DNA of 64,000 nucleotides from Macrocystis pyrifera (taxonomy: Eukaryota > Sar > Phaeophyceae > Laminariales > Laminariaceae), in the NCBI GenBank assembly GCA_031763025.1, contig JASSKH010000002.1:19658168-19722167 (forward strand). The letters run 5' to 3'. The notes under the pieces were generated by a model. It saw nothing but the letters and a program-made list of their open reading frames with translations, ran no database searches and was not told the DNA's origin. Both the position numbers and the translations under genes were made by a program. Shown here piece after piece: positions 53,816 to 64,000 of the stretch (its first letter is position 1; each line of letters begins with the position of its first letter).

Positions 53816-55740
53816 GTCTAATCGCCTCGATTATCTCCGCGCGTTCTTGGCTTGCGCGCTCATGCTAGCTAGCACTACGGTATGGTGTCGTTTGTGCCTG
53901 GGGAACAGGCAAGGTCATAGACTTTCGAAGGTAGACATACATATGCTGGAAACCATGATACCAGTCGTAGTCGAAATCGTCGCAAGACGTGGTACTCCCC
54001 CCGAGTGTACAATCGTATACTTCAACCACCGCCCTCTCGAACGCAACTGGGTCACGAAATGGTTCGGAATGGAGTAGATGACACAGCTACGAGGCAGTAC
54101 TCAACGCCTATCATCAAAATGGGTAACGGTGCTGGCGGCTCTCCGGCGTCCTCGTAGATGTCTACACGTGCAGACGCGAAGAAAACGGGATATGGGGCGT
54201 TGTCCGCACTCCAAGGAAGAATTGACCATATCGATGTGCTGATGTGCCGGGCGCAGCTTCTCGTCGCAGGGCGGGCACGGAGCAGGTCCAGGAATTGAGA
54301 AGTCGGCGGCGGCCCCGGTCAGGAACAAGGCATTGACTGCATCCTGTTGTGACTGGGGTGGTCCGTGCGGAATCAATACTGGTGCAGGATCTCGCCATCG
54401 TGCACATTGGGATGCGGTTATCTCGATAAGGCCATGGTCCTCGACATGGCAATCGGTAGTGTAGTTGTCAGTTGAATCCGAGAGCCGTCCGAGTGTACAT
54501 GATACGAGCATGCCGTTCCACGACGTCACCTGGCCATCCGCTGTTGGGGTGGAGTTGATCATCAGGTCGAAGGGTGATACAGAGAGGTCCGATCGAGACC
54601 CCGGCCGCTAAGCGGCAGCACCGTTGTTGACGTGGGCTGTTATCGTTCTAATGATAATGTAAGTAGAAAAGTACGTAGGAAGCACGTATTCGTACCATAG
54701 AATTTCCACTTTTTTCTTGTGGTTTTGGTACTATAAAATTTGGTTTTGGCACTATAAGAAGTGGGTATCGTAGGTTGCAGGTATCGAGAAGTCAGTATCA
54801 CTGCAATCTTGTCTCGACCAGCTGTGTAGGGTGTCAGAAGGGTAGGTTGTCTGCCGTCCAACGATTTTGAGGCGTTTCAGTCGATTTTCGTCCGCCTCAA
54901 TGCCGGTCGAGCAACGTTTCCACAGCAAGATATAGGCGGTGTGTATATGGTGTGGAGGCAAAGGACGACCGCAGGAACTATACTGCTACTACTACTGCTG
55001 TGCTCTCAAGTGGTTGCAGGGGACACCCTGATACTACTGTGACACAGCTTTTGGGTCCACTATATACGTGAATGAAATTATAGAGCTTGTCGATCCGAAA
55101 AATACAAACTGCGCAGCTCGAACAACAGCAGAGACGGCCGTGCGTGGTGGTGGCGCAGGCAAACGGTGGTGACAGCAGGCACATGCGTACTGCTGTCCTC
55201 TCGATTGGCTGTGAGAATCGCACTGCTGCCCAGAACAACAGCAGAGGAGTACAAGAGTTTTTTTTTTCTGGTGGCGGTTGTTGATCGTTGTGGTCGGTGT
55301 GGTTTGGAGCCGGGATGTCATTCATGCTGTACATGCGCCCGCGCCCCCAGCTCTGCCTACTATCCGTCCTCGGTGCTGCATCGTAGGCTCCGATACATGC
55401 AACTAGTCATAAATTACACCCCGCATATGCCAACGTGCGCGCATGATTTTGCCTGCTGCTGGTGTGCTGCTGGGCGCCTGCTGCTGCTGGAGGATGAGTA
55501 GTTTTGTCTGGTGGCAGTTGGTCGTTCATCGTTGCGGTGGGCGTGGTCGGGAGTCAAGATACACACAGGGGTACACAGATACATACATACGCCCGCACCC
55601 CAAGCCCTTCTAATTTATCCTCGACGATGCATCGTAGGCTCCGACACTTGCAACTACTACAGGTACAACAGTAGCCAAGAGTACACCCTGAATGTGTCAC
55701 CTCACGAAGTTTTGCCTGGTGGCAGTTAGTTGGTTGTTGA
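53816..55740 (+). repeat. 2-kb repeat R1, copy B, part after the Copia insertion
   Basis: Continues exactly where 47857 leaves off (GTCTAATCGCCTCGATTATC) and runs parallel to 45251-47060. Confidence 0.9.
54224..54562 (-). CDS. Conserved unknown ORF of repeat R1, copy B
   Basis: The frame starts INSTPTADGQVTSWNGMLVS and keeps TTDCHVEDHGLIEITASQCA and GPAPCPPCDE. It runs past the point where copies A and C stop, because a one-base difference near the CDE block changes the phase. See copy A. Confidence 0.4.
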
Positions 55741-55900
55741 TCGGTGGGCGTGTTCGGGAGTCGGGTTACACACACATGCCCCCGCACACCAAGCTCTGCC
55801 TATCTATCCTCGATGACGCGTCGTAGGCTCCAACACTTGCAACTACAGGTAGGTACAGTAGCCAAGAATACACTGCGGATGTGCCACCTCACGCGCATGA
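55260..55900 (+). repeat. VNTR, units of about 200-250 bp (array 1)
   Basis: Units carry GTGGCxGTTxGTxGTTGATC, a GGGAGTCxxGATACACAC block, CCxCACxCCAAGC, CCTCGAxGAxGCxTCGTAGG and ACTTGCAACTAC. The GTAGGCTCC block occurs at 55383, 55629 and 55829. Confidence 0.85.
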
Positions 55901-55909
55901 TTTGCCTGC

Positions 55910-57190
55910 TGTGCTGCTGCTGCTGCTGCTGCTGGGCGGCATGGCCGCAGCGATGTACAACAGCCTGCTTGTTGTACTCGTAGCACGCTCAATACGATAT
56001 CTGTGCTCAGCAGCAGTTGTAACGGCACTGTTGGCCAATCACGGCCATTTTGCAGGTCATACGGTAAGTCATAGCTCCGCTTTGATTGGTGCAAGCTCGA
56101 AAGTCTAGTCTGTTTTTACGTTGTTTTTTGCTTGTAAATATCCCCTGGCCCAGTGCCTGTCTCCTCATGTAATAATTTTCTGCCTGATTGGAACACGATC
56201 CCGCCGGTCAGAAAGAAAGAAAACGAACAGCAGAGCTTCCCTCTTAGCCTTGTACGCCGCCCGCCCGTCTCGCGACCACCTCATCACTGATTGGGTCAGG
56301 ATAAAGTTTTCCTCCTTCTCTGCCACAGTGAGCGTCGTCGCCCGCCTCGCGTCAAGCCCGGTGCTCACCGTAGCCCTTCTTCGCCACTTCGACAAAGTTG
56401 GTGCTCAAACTGCATTGAAATGTCTTTGAAGTTTAGTTTGGTCGCAAAAATAAGCATCGCTTAAACATTATTTCGCATATCAAAACGACCCTTATATATC
56501 GTATATGGTGCAAGCGGAGCCTCGCAAGGAGGCCAGACAGAGCCCATTCGTGCTTCCTGCGTGTCTCGAGACACACGCGACGCCCAGCCATGCAAACGGC
56601 GACGGCGCTCCTTACAACACCCCCTCTACCTGCTAGCACCCGCTGACACCCGCGGCGGCGCCGGGCTCGCCCGCGGTACCGTGTTCTGACTACACGCACG
56701 CGCACGAAACGAAATAAAATGGCTTCAGATTATATGTAAGCAACGCTTGACTCGTACCTGGTACGTTCGTTTGAACACGAGTACACAGCAGTACTACTGT
56801 ACAAGAAGGCGCTTCCATTGACGAACGGTAGTGTTCGAAAATATAAGCTGTACCGAGACATCGTTTGTTTGCCAGAAAACGGTATACCTTGACATAAAAT
56901 ATCATATGACTTGGGTTTGGTGTGCCCTGATCACCTCGTTTTACTTTTCGTACCGTAAACTGGCAAAAATATGATGGTGTACCGCTTTTTGGAATTTTGC
57001 AAGTGAGACGGACGGACATGGATGTTTCGCCAAAAAACGGTATATCTTGAAGGAAAATGTCATCTTACTTTGGTTTGGTGTACCCTGATGGCCTGGTTTG
57101 AGTTTTTCGTACCGTAAACTGGCAAAAAAGCGCTGGTGTACCGTTTTTTGTCATTTTGTCCGTTAGGACAGGAAATTAATTTTGCTTTTA
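55910..57190. repeat. 1.1-1.3-kb repeat R2, copy 1
   Basis: It runs from GTGCTCAGCAGCAGTTGTAA through a GC-rich block to two ~135-bp direct repeats (CGGTATACCTTGACAxAAAA ... CGTACCGTAAACTGGCAAAA) and ends GATTACCCTAGGGAATT. Copies at 57830-59125 and 62868-63855. In all three, a plus frame (RASLLALYAARPSRDHLITD ... RHFDKVGAQTALK) and a minus frame (LTVAEKEENF, QSVMRWSRDGRAAYKAKREA) remain open. The minus frame looks more protein-like, but I recognise neither. Confidence 0.85.
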
Positions 57191-57339
57191 GATTACCCTA
57201 GGGAATTCTATTCCTCATCGACATTCCATCCCCATGTCATTGGCTGCATTCCTCCGGCTTCTTCCTCCCTTCCCCTAGCGGCCTGGCGGTCCCTCAGGGC
57301 ACGTTTATACCTATGTACTCTACTTGAAATTGCGAACTG

Positions 57340-57890
57340 TGTAGTCACGGAGATGTCCTCGATGATGCATCGTAGGCTCCGACACTTGCAACTACTACAG
57401 GTACAGTAGCCAAGAGTACACCCCGAATGTGTCACCTCACGCAGTTTTGCCTGGTGGCAGTTAGTTCGTTGTTGATTGGTGGGCGTGTTCGGGAGTCGGG
57501 ATACACACATGTCCCCGCACACCAAGCTCTGCCTATCTATCCTCGATGACCCGTCATAGGCTTCAACCCTTGCAACTACAGGTATAGTAGCCAAGAATAC
57601 ACTGCGGGTGTGCACCTCACGCGCTGGATTGGCCTGTTACTGTGCTGCTGGGCAACAGCAGGTGGCGGTTGTTGTTGGTCGTCGTCGTGGTGGGTGTGGT
57701 CGGGAGTCGGGATACACACATGCGCCCGCACCCCAAACTCTCTACCTATCCATCCTCCGTGATCCAGATCGCAGGCCCCGACACAAGCCATCCATACAGT
57801 ATACTGCGGATGTGCCACCTCAAGCGCATGGTTTTGCCTGCTGCTGCTGCTGCTGGGCGGCATGGCCGGAGTGATGTACAACAGCCTGCT
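57340..57890 (+). repeat. VNTR, array 2
   Basis: Three more units of the repeat at 55260-55900 (blocks at 57369, 57553 and 57770). With R2 copy 2 it forms a tandem duplication of about 1.8 kb. Confidence 0.85.
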
Positions 57891-59125
57891 TGTAGTACTC
57901 GTAACACGCTCAACACGAATCTGTGCTCAGCAGCAGTTATAACGGCACTGTTGGCCAATCACGGCCATTTTGCTAGTCATACGCTAAGTCATAGCTCTGC
58001 TTTCATTGGTGCAAGCTCGAAAAGTCTAATCTGTGTTTACGTTGTTTTTTGCTTGTAAATAAGTCATAACTTTGTACCTATCCCTTGGCCCAGTGCCTGT
58101 TTCCTCTCAATATTCTGCCAGATTGGTACACGTTACACCGGTCAAAAAGAAAAAAAACGAACAGCAGAGCTTCCCTCTTAGCCTTGCACGCCGCTCACCC
58201 GTCTCGCGACCACCTCACCACCGATTCGGTCCGGATAAAGTTTTCCACCCTCTCTGCCACAGTGAGCGTCGTCACCCGCCTCGCGTCAAGCCCGGTGCTC
58301 ACCGTGGCCCTTGACAAAGTTGGTGCTCAAACTGCATTGAAGTCTCTTTGAAGTTTAGTTTGGTCGCAAAAACAAGCACCGCTTAAATATTATTTCGCAT
58401 ATCAAAACGAACCTTATATCTCATATGGTGCAAGCGGAGCCTCACAAGGAGGCCAGACAGAGCCCATTCGTGCTTCCTGCGTGTCTCGAGACACACGCGA
58501 CGTCTAGCCATGCAAACGGCGACGGCGCTCCTTGCAACACCCCCTCTACCTGCTAGCACCCGCTGACATCCCCGGCGGCGCCCGGCCCGCTCGCGGTACC
58601 GTGTTCTGACTACACGCACGCGCACGGAACGAAATAAAATAGCTTCAGAGTATAAATAAGCAACGCTTGACGCGTACCTGGTACGTTCGTTTGAACACGA
58701 GTACACAGTACAAGAAGGCGTTTCTATTGACGAACGTAGTGTTTGTTTGAAAATATAAGCTGTACCGGGACATTGTTTGCCAGAAAACGGTATACCTTGA
58801 CAGAAAATATCATCTGACTTGGGTTTGGTGTGCCCTGCTCACCTCGTTTTACTTTTCGTACCGTAAACTGGCAAAAATACGATACGATGGCGTACCGTTT
58901 TGTTTGTCATTTTTGCAAGGGAGACGGACGAACATGGATGTTTCGCCAAAAACCGGTACACCTCGACAGAAAATGACATCTAACTTGGGTTTGGTGTACC
59001 TTGATGGCCTGGTTTGAGTTTTACGTACTGTAAACTGGCAAAAAAGCGCTGGTGTACCGTTTATTGTCATTTTGTCCGTTAGGACAGGAAATTAATTTTG
59101 CTTCTAGATTACCCTAGGGTAAACC
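57830..59125. repeat. Repeat R2, copy 2
   Basis: Parallel to 55910-57190, ending in the palindrome ACCCTAGGGTAAACCTAGGG. Confidence 0.85.
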
Positions 59126-59129
59126 TAGG

Positions 59130-59420
59130 GAATTATTGAAAAGCACCAAACATCAATTGTTCAGACAATTCCAATTAATGGGCAGTCTCTGAAATCAATT
59201 GTCACGGCAACTTCAATCGATAGAGTCTCCAAAATTATCTGTCCGGACAATTCCAATTGTTAAACAGTGCCCGATATCAATTGTCCGAATAAATCTAATT
59301 GTTAAACAGTATCCAAGATCAATTGTCTGAACATTTTCAATTGCTAGAGTCTATGACATCACTAGCCCGGACAATTCCAATTAATAGACAACTTCGTGAC
59401 TGCTGTAGGGGCAATAGTCT
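59130..59420 (-). repeat. Palindromic ~40-bp satellite, reverse array
   Basis: Seven or so diverged units with ATCAATTGTCCGxACAATTC or variants and AATTAATxGxCAGT. Confidence 0.85.
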
Positions 59421-59719
59421 ATTGATAGGTCTATTGTCCAAGGCATAAGCAGAAAAGGGCAGGACACCTCTACGTTAGCTTTGTATTTTATGTCTGTAGG
59501 TAAGAAGTTTTGATACCGCTTTGCCCATGTGCTCAGATGTAAATCATTATTTTTCTTTTTTCACGAAACAAAGTAATCCGTATGCACTGTTGTTTTGAAA
59601 TGTACGGGCAGTTAATTTAGGAGACTGCCCACCAATGATGGCATTGTCTAAAGCAGTTTTGGAGATTTCGTATTAGTCGAAATTGTCGGGATAGTTGATT
59701 TTGCATACCGTATATTAAT
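59421..59719. other. Unassigned AT-rich DNA with satellite remnants
   Basis: A few decayed forward satellite units lie at 59610-59720. Confidence 0.5.
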
Positions 59720-61056
59720 TGTAGGGCAGGGCAAGGGTTGCCCCGCTGTTCTCTAGGTGTTACCATATAATAAAAGGTTGGCCGGCGGTATGACAATTGT
59801 CTCGCGACGTCGATATTTGCCACGTAGAATATTACTTGTTTGCAGATGCTGCTGTTGCCGCTATTTCGAAGCAAAAAACATAAACAAAACGTCACAGTCG
59901 CATCGCGCAGATTGCGATGACCTCGACGTGTCGCGAACACACCCACACCAAATAAAACGCTGCCGTGAAGTCAAAGATGACAAAAGGCATACAAGTAGAC
60001 TTTTTGCCGATGATCGTCACGTACATGCACCCCGTAAACAACACTCTGTCGACCGAGCAGTTAATATACACGTAGCCGCGCAGAACTCGAAAGGCTGGAC
60101 GCGCCGTGCAACATTTCTACAAAATACTTTCCAGCAAAAAGAGGGAAACAAGAAGGCAGGCAGTCCGAATCGAGAAGCAATATCACATCAAAAATCAAAA
60201 CGCTTCAACACACATGTGAAGAACACGTGAGACGCTCAAGGCGGCGGTACGTCGGAGTCGAGTCGGCAAGGCACAGCTGCGCTCCCCACGTCGTAGTGGC
60301 CAGGACTTCGGTAAGGCGGAGGCATGATGGGTCTTTGTCTAGTCGCCTCGATTATCTTCGAGCGTTCTTGGCTTGCGCGCTCATGCTAGCTAGCACTACG
60401 GTATGCTGTCGTTTGTGCCTGGGCAACAGGCAAGGTCATAGTCGAAATCGTCGCAAGACGTGGTACTCCTCCCGAGTATGCAATCGTATACTTCAACCAC
60501 CGCCCTCTCGAACGCAACTGGGTCACGAAATGGTTCGGAAAGGAGTAGATGACCGCTACGAGGCAGTACTCAACGCCTATCATCAAGATCGGTGACGGTG
60601 CCGGCGGCTCTCCGGCGTCCTCGTAGATGTCTACACGTGCAGACGCGAAGAAAACGGGATATGGGGCGTTGTCCGCACTCCAAGGAAGAATCGACCGTAT
60701 CATATGGATGTGCTGATGTGTCGGGCGCAGCTCTCGTCGCAGGGGGGGCACGGAGCAGGTCCAGGAAATGAGAAGTCGGAGGCGGCTCCGATTAGGAACA
60801 AGGCATTGACTGCATCCTGGAGTGACTGGGGCGGTCCGTGCGGAATCAAGACTGGTGCGGTATCTCGCCATCGTGCACATTGGGATGCGGTTATCTCGAT
60901 ATGGCCATGGTCTTCGATATGGCAATCGGTGGTGTAGTTGCCAGTTGAATCCGAGAGCCGTCCGAGTGTACATGATACGAGCATGCCGTTCCACGACGTC
61001 ACCTGGCCACCCGCTGCTGGGGTGGAGTTGATCATCAGGTCGAAGGGTGGTCGCTT
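59720..61056 (+). repeat. 2-kb repeat R1, copy C (3' truncated)
   Basis: Starts at the GC hairpin and matches copies A and B up to TCATCAGGTCGAAGGGTG. Beyond that the sequence is unrelated, and it lacks about 60 bp around 45360-45410 of copy A. Confidence 0.85.
60704..61056 (-). CDS. Conserved unknown ORF of repeat R1, copy C
   Basis: Frame with INSTPAAGGQVTSWNGMLVS, TTDCHIEDHGHIEITASQCA and CPPCDESCARHISTSI; same end as copy A. Upstream it continues into non-repeat sequence (to 61212). An overlapping 333-codon frame in another phase (60386-61387) is less protein-like. Confidence 0.4.
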
Positions 61057-61576
61057 CGTATATGGAGCCTGGCGTTCCCAGTACGGATCCTGCGCCCGGT
61101 AGACCGCTACTACCAAGGATCTTGCCACGTGCTTGAGCCAAAGAATCCTGCATTCCGCCAAAGAATGCGACGCATACCGAACGAAATGATACAATACGTT
61201 TAGAAGACACATGAAAGCACAACGTAGTATCTATGTATACTTCGAAGTATATGGGTACTTGCGGGCGCCGGTAAGTATTGGGGGTAATATTACGACGAGA
61301 TGTGGACAACAGAACAAGCAAGAACTTACCAAGAGGGTGTGCGTTGGAGAGGCTTGCCGTCGAATATGCAGGCACGCACAGCCGCAAGAGCGGAGAAGAA
61401 GATGGCTCCAGTTGGTGTTGCCATGGTTGGGTTGGGGAGAGGGTGTCCTTCCCAAGCAGCTATGGCGGAGGCAATGGCGGCGTTGAAGAAGCAATTGTTG
61501 TTCTCATTGGGCGGCAGAAAGGTGAAGGGCGGATGGAGCCGGTGTCTGTTTATCCGTCGTTGGTGAGGGATGTATA
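61057..61576. other. Unassigned; GC-rich possible exon
   Basis: Plus frame 61300-61566 reads MQARTAARAEKKMAPVGVAM and QAAMAEAMAALKKQLL, an alanine/lysine-rich helix-like stretch, reminiscent of the coiled-coil repeat. Not enough for a gene call. Confidence 0.35.
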
Positions 61577-62040
61577 ACTAGCCGGAGGACTTGTCGTGGC
61601 CGGTCGGAATGTAGAGGGATCATCCAAGAACAAGGCTATAAATAGTGTAGCCTTGTCGAGGCGTTCGAGGTAGTCGATCAAAGCCGCTACATCGTCCTGT
61701 GGATGGGTCAGATCGTCGAGAGTAACCGGCGACAGCAAGAAGAGCTTGCTGGCATCGGTCGCTCGGGACAGAGCGACGTAAACAGCCGCGCTGTCCATAT
61801 AGCCGTCTACTGGCTTACGAATGTCGAGCGCAAGTTTAGGGATGGTTTCGCCTTGTGCTCGATAGACTGAGGAAAGAATACCAAGAGAGAGGCACCTGCA
61901 TTCTGTTGATGTTGAATTTCCGCTTGCCTTTACCAACGATGGAGAACTTCCTGTAAACCGGACAGCAGCCGATGACACCTCGAGGGAGCCCGTCCAGCTT
62001 TAGCCCAGCTCTGTCGGCGGCGTCGATGTTTGGAAGGCTT
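61577..62040 (-). pseudogene. PIF1-like helicase, C-terminal part, frameshifted
   Basis: The minus strand first reads LDGLPRGVIGCCPVYRKFSI, GKRKFNINRMQVPLSWYSF and then, one base out of phase, VYRAQGETIPKLALDIRKPV followed by SAAVYVALSRATDASKLFLL. These match the beta-barrel insert, motif V (x-x-QGxT) and motif VI (VALSR) of PIF1-family helicases. The phase change lies at about 61875; treating it as an intron would need one of only about 29 bp (GTGCCT...CTCAG), so a frameshift is likelier. Only the last third is present. Confidence 0.7.
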
Positions 62041-62300
62041 GAGCTATAGGTGGTAATCCATCTGCACATGTTTTGAAGGCTTGAGCTACAGAAGATAGCT
62101 CATCTACACACATTTTCCCAGACTGAGCTATAGGAGCTGCATGAGTTACAGTAGCTCATCTGCGCCCGAGATGAGCTACAGGAGCTGCATGAGCTACACA
62201 TGTTTCCCCCGGCTTGAGCTATAGGCGGTAGCTCATCTGCACATGTTTTCGAAGCGTGAGCTATGCACAATAGATGAGCTAGCTCATGAGCTGTCCGGGG
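62035..62300. repeat. Minisatellite of dyad-rich ~43-bp units
   Basis: About six units built from CTTGAGCTATAGGxGGTA, GTAGCTCATCTGCACATG and TTTTCxAAG. TGAGCTA and TAGCTCA face each other in most units, so each can form a small hairpin. Confidence 0.85.
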
Positions 62301-62867
62301 TGTGCAGAAAGTTGAGTATCGACCGATCGGTTGAACTCACAGCTGACGTACAGATCCGACCAACCAAACAGGGACACATACGACACAAAAAAAACTGCTG
62401 TGAATCAACAGCCAAACCCTCTGGTCAAGAGTCACGAGCGACAGCGATGGATACAACGGTAGGTCGGTCTACAGCAGTCTACACCATCTGCACATCTGCA
62501 CCCACCTCTTTTTTGAAGGCATGCTTCAACCTGGACTGCTGTGTTGTTATTGTTAGGCTTCTCGCTGCTCGTGCCGAGGTAGCTGCTCGAATCTAGCGCT
62601 TTACACTAGACCACAAAAGGACAAAGGCTACTGCGAACGATTTTGCTTTCGTATCTTGCTTAGCCGCGGTTCGTGGCCGCGTCAGTCTCAGCCTTGGCAT
62701 TTGTTCGGTACTTAAGATCGCCTGACTTGCTGACCGGAGTATCCAACGGTTTGTATGTTTGTATGGGGTCGGACGACGCGGGTATAAGGGGATAGTTACT
62801 TATCGTCCCCTGAGTTGATTTTTTAAACGTGACTCACGAGTTGACTTTACCGCTTGCCCGTTCCACC
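62301..62867. other. Unassigned
   Basis: No repeat partner, motif or RNA gene seen. Confidence 0.4.
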
Positions 62868-63855
62868 AGTCAAAAAGAAAAAAAAACGAACAGAAGAGCT
62901 TCCCTCTTAGCCTTGTACGCCGCCCGCCCGTCTCGCGACCACCTCATCACCGATTGTGTCCGGATAAAGTTTTCCTCCCTCTCTGCCACAGTGAGCGTCG
63001 TCGACCGCCTCGCGTCAAGCCCGGTGCTCACCGTGGCCCTGCTTCGCCACTTCGACAAAGTTGGTGCTCAAACTGCATTGAAGTCTCTTTGACGTTTAGT
63101 TTGGTCGCAAAAATAAGCACCGCTTCAATACTATTTCGCATATCAAAACGACCCTTATATCTCGTATATGGTGCAAGCGGAGCCTCACAAGGAGGCCAGA
63201 CAGATACCATTTGTGCTTCCTGCGTGTCTCGAGACACACGCGACGCCTAGCCATGCAAACGGCGAAGGCGCTCCTTGCAACACCCCCTCTGCCTACTAGC
63301 ACCCGCTGACACCCGCGGCGGCGCCGGGCTCGCCCGCTGTACCGTGTTCTGACTACACGCACGCGCACGAAACGAAATAAAATGGCTTCAGATTATGTAA
63401 GCAACGCTTGACTCGTACCTGGTATGTTCGTATGAATACGAGTACGAGCAGGCGCTTCTATTGACGCAAGCAGTGTTTGTTCGAAAATATAAGCTGTACC
63501 GGGAAATTTTTTGCCAGAAAACGGTATACCTTGACATAAAATGTCATATGACTTGGGTTTGGTGTGTCCTGATCACCTCGTTTTATTTTTCGTACCGTAA
63601 ACTGGCAAAAATACGATGGTGTACCGTTTCTTTTGGCTTTTTCGCAAGTGGGACGGACGGACGTGGATGTTTCGCCAAAAAAACGGTATACCTCGATAGA
63701 AAATGCCATCTAACCTGGGTTTGGTGTACCCTGATGGCTTGGTTTGAGTTTTTCGTACCGAAAACTGGCAAAAAAGCGCTGGTGTACCGTTTTTTTGTCA
63801 TTTTGTCCGTTAGGACATGAAATTAATTTTGCTTCTAGATAAACCCTAGGGAATT
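62868..63855. repeat. Repeat R2, copy 3
   Basis: Parallel to 56200-57190 and 58140-59120, including both ~135-bp direct repeats, ending AAACCCTAGGGAATT. It lacks the upstream VNTR part. Confidence 0.85.
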
Positions 63856-64000
63856 GGAATTGCCCGGACAATTGATTTAGAAAGCAGTCTGCTAATTGAA
63901 ATTGTCCGGACAACTATTTCGGGGGGCCGACTATCAATTGGGATTGTCGGGACAATTGATTCAGGAGACAGTCTGTCAATTGGAATTGGCCGGACAATTT
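63856..64000 (+). repeat. Palindromic ~40-bp satellite, forward array, running off the window
   Basis: GGAATTGCCCGGACAATTGA, GAAATTGTCCGGACAAC and further units with xxCTGTCxATTAATTG-like spacers. The array continues past the window end. Confidence 0.9.

Noticed and set aside
60386-61387. 333-codon minus-strand ORF
   Set aside because: It crosses the border of repeat R1 into unrelated DNA. In copies A and B the corresponding phase is shorter, and another phase is better conserved.
62035-62300. CRISPR-like array
   Set aside because: The units vary in length and sequence, there are no unique spacers of constant size, and the context is eukaryotic.

Overview
This window reads as repeat-rich nuclear DNA from a eukaryote. 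I see no bacterial-style operons, ribosomal RNA or CRISPR arrays, and no intact host gene that I can name. The best guess for the organism is a photosynthetic stramenopile, most likely a brown alga. The main reason is a LINE reverse transcriptase that resembles, from memory, elements of brown algae and oomycetes; very abundant CAG/CTG repeats and GTAC-rich DNA fit too. That assignment is inference.

Layout. 1-4.9 kb: fragments of repeats found again at 17 and 42 kb, and a tRNA-like sequence. 4.9-12.8 kb: a giant inverted repeat of two head-to-head copies of one DNA element. Each copy carries a zinc-finger-like exon, a putative intron filled with CTG/CAG arrays, and an exon with a zinc knuckle plus the C-terminal half of an OTU-like cysteine protease. 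The right copy has 27-bp terminal inverted repeats (TIRs) and a TA target duplication. 12.8-17.3 kb: two copies of a coiled-coil coding repeat. 17.3-23.4 kb: mostly unassigned DNA with a 207-residue ORF, minisatellites and MITEs. 23.5-25.8 kb: an OTU-like fragment, a young tRNA-derived SINE, and the C-terminal part of a PIF1-like helicase. 26-32 kb: a 70-bp minisatellite, a candidate exon and a diverged segmental duplication. 32.4-41.5 kb: a LINE split by a 6.84-kb TIR element, itself built of two 3.3-3.4-kb direct repeats with nested ~415-bp tandem arrays. 42-43.4 kb: the repeat blocks of 0.5-2 kb again, in swapped order. 43.4-64 kb: a modular repeat domain (hairpin, 2-kb repeat, VNTR, 1.1-kb repeat, 40-bp palindromic satellite) repeated about three times. 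It holds a very young but broken Ty1/Copia-family fossil (47858-53810) and a frameshifted PIF1-like helicase remnant.

How it fits together: insertions are nested, which gives relative ages. The TIR element entered the LINE, the Copia element entered one copy of the 2-kb repeat, and a ~120-bp element entered one of two duplicated 3.3-kb units. Most long open frames are by-products of triplet repeats or of GC-rich repeats. Coding calls are limited to places where a family motif is visible or where a frame is kept between copies.
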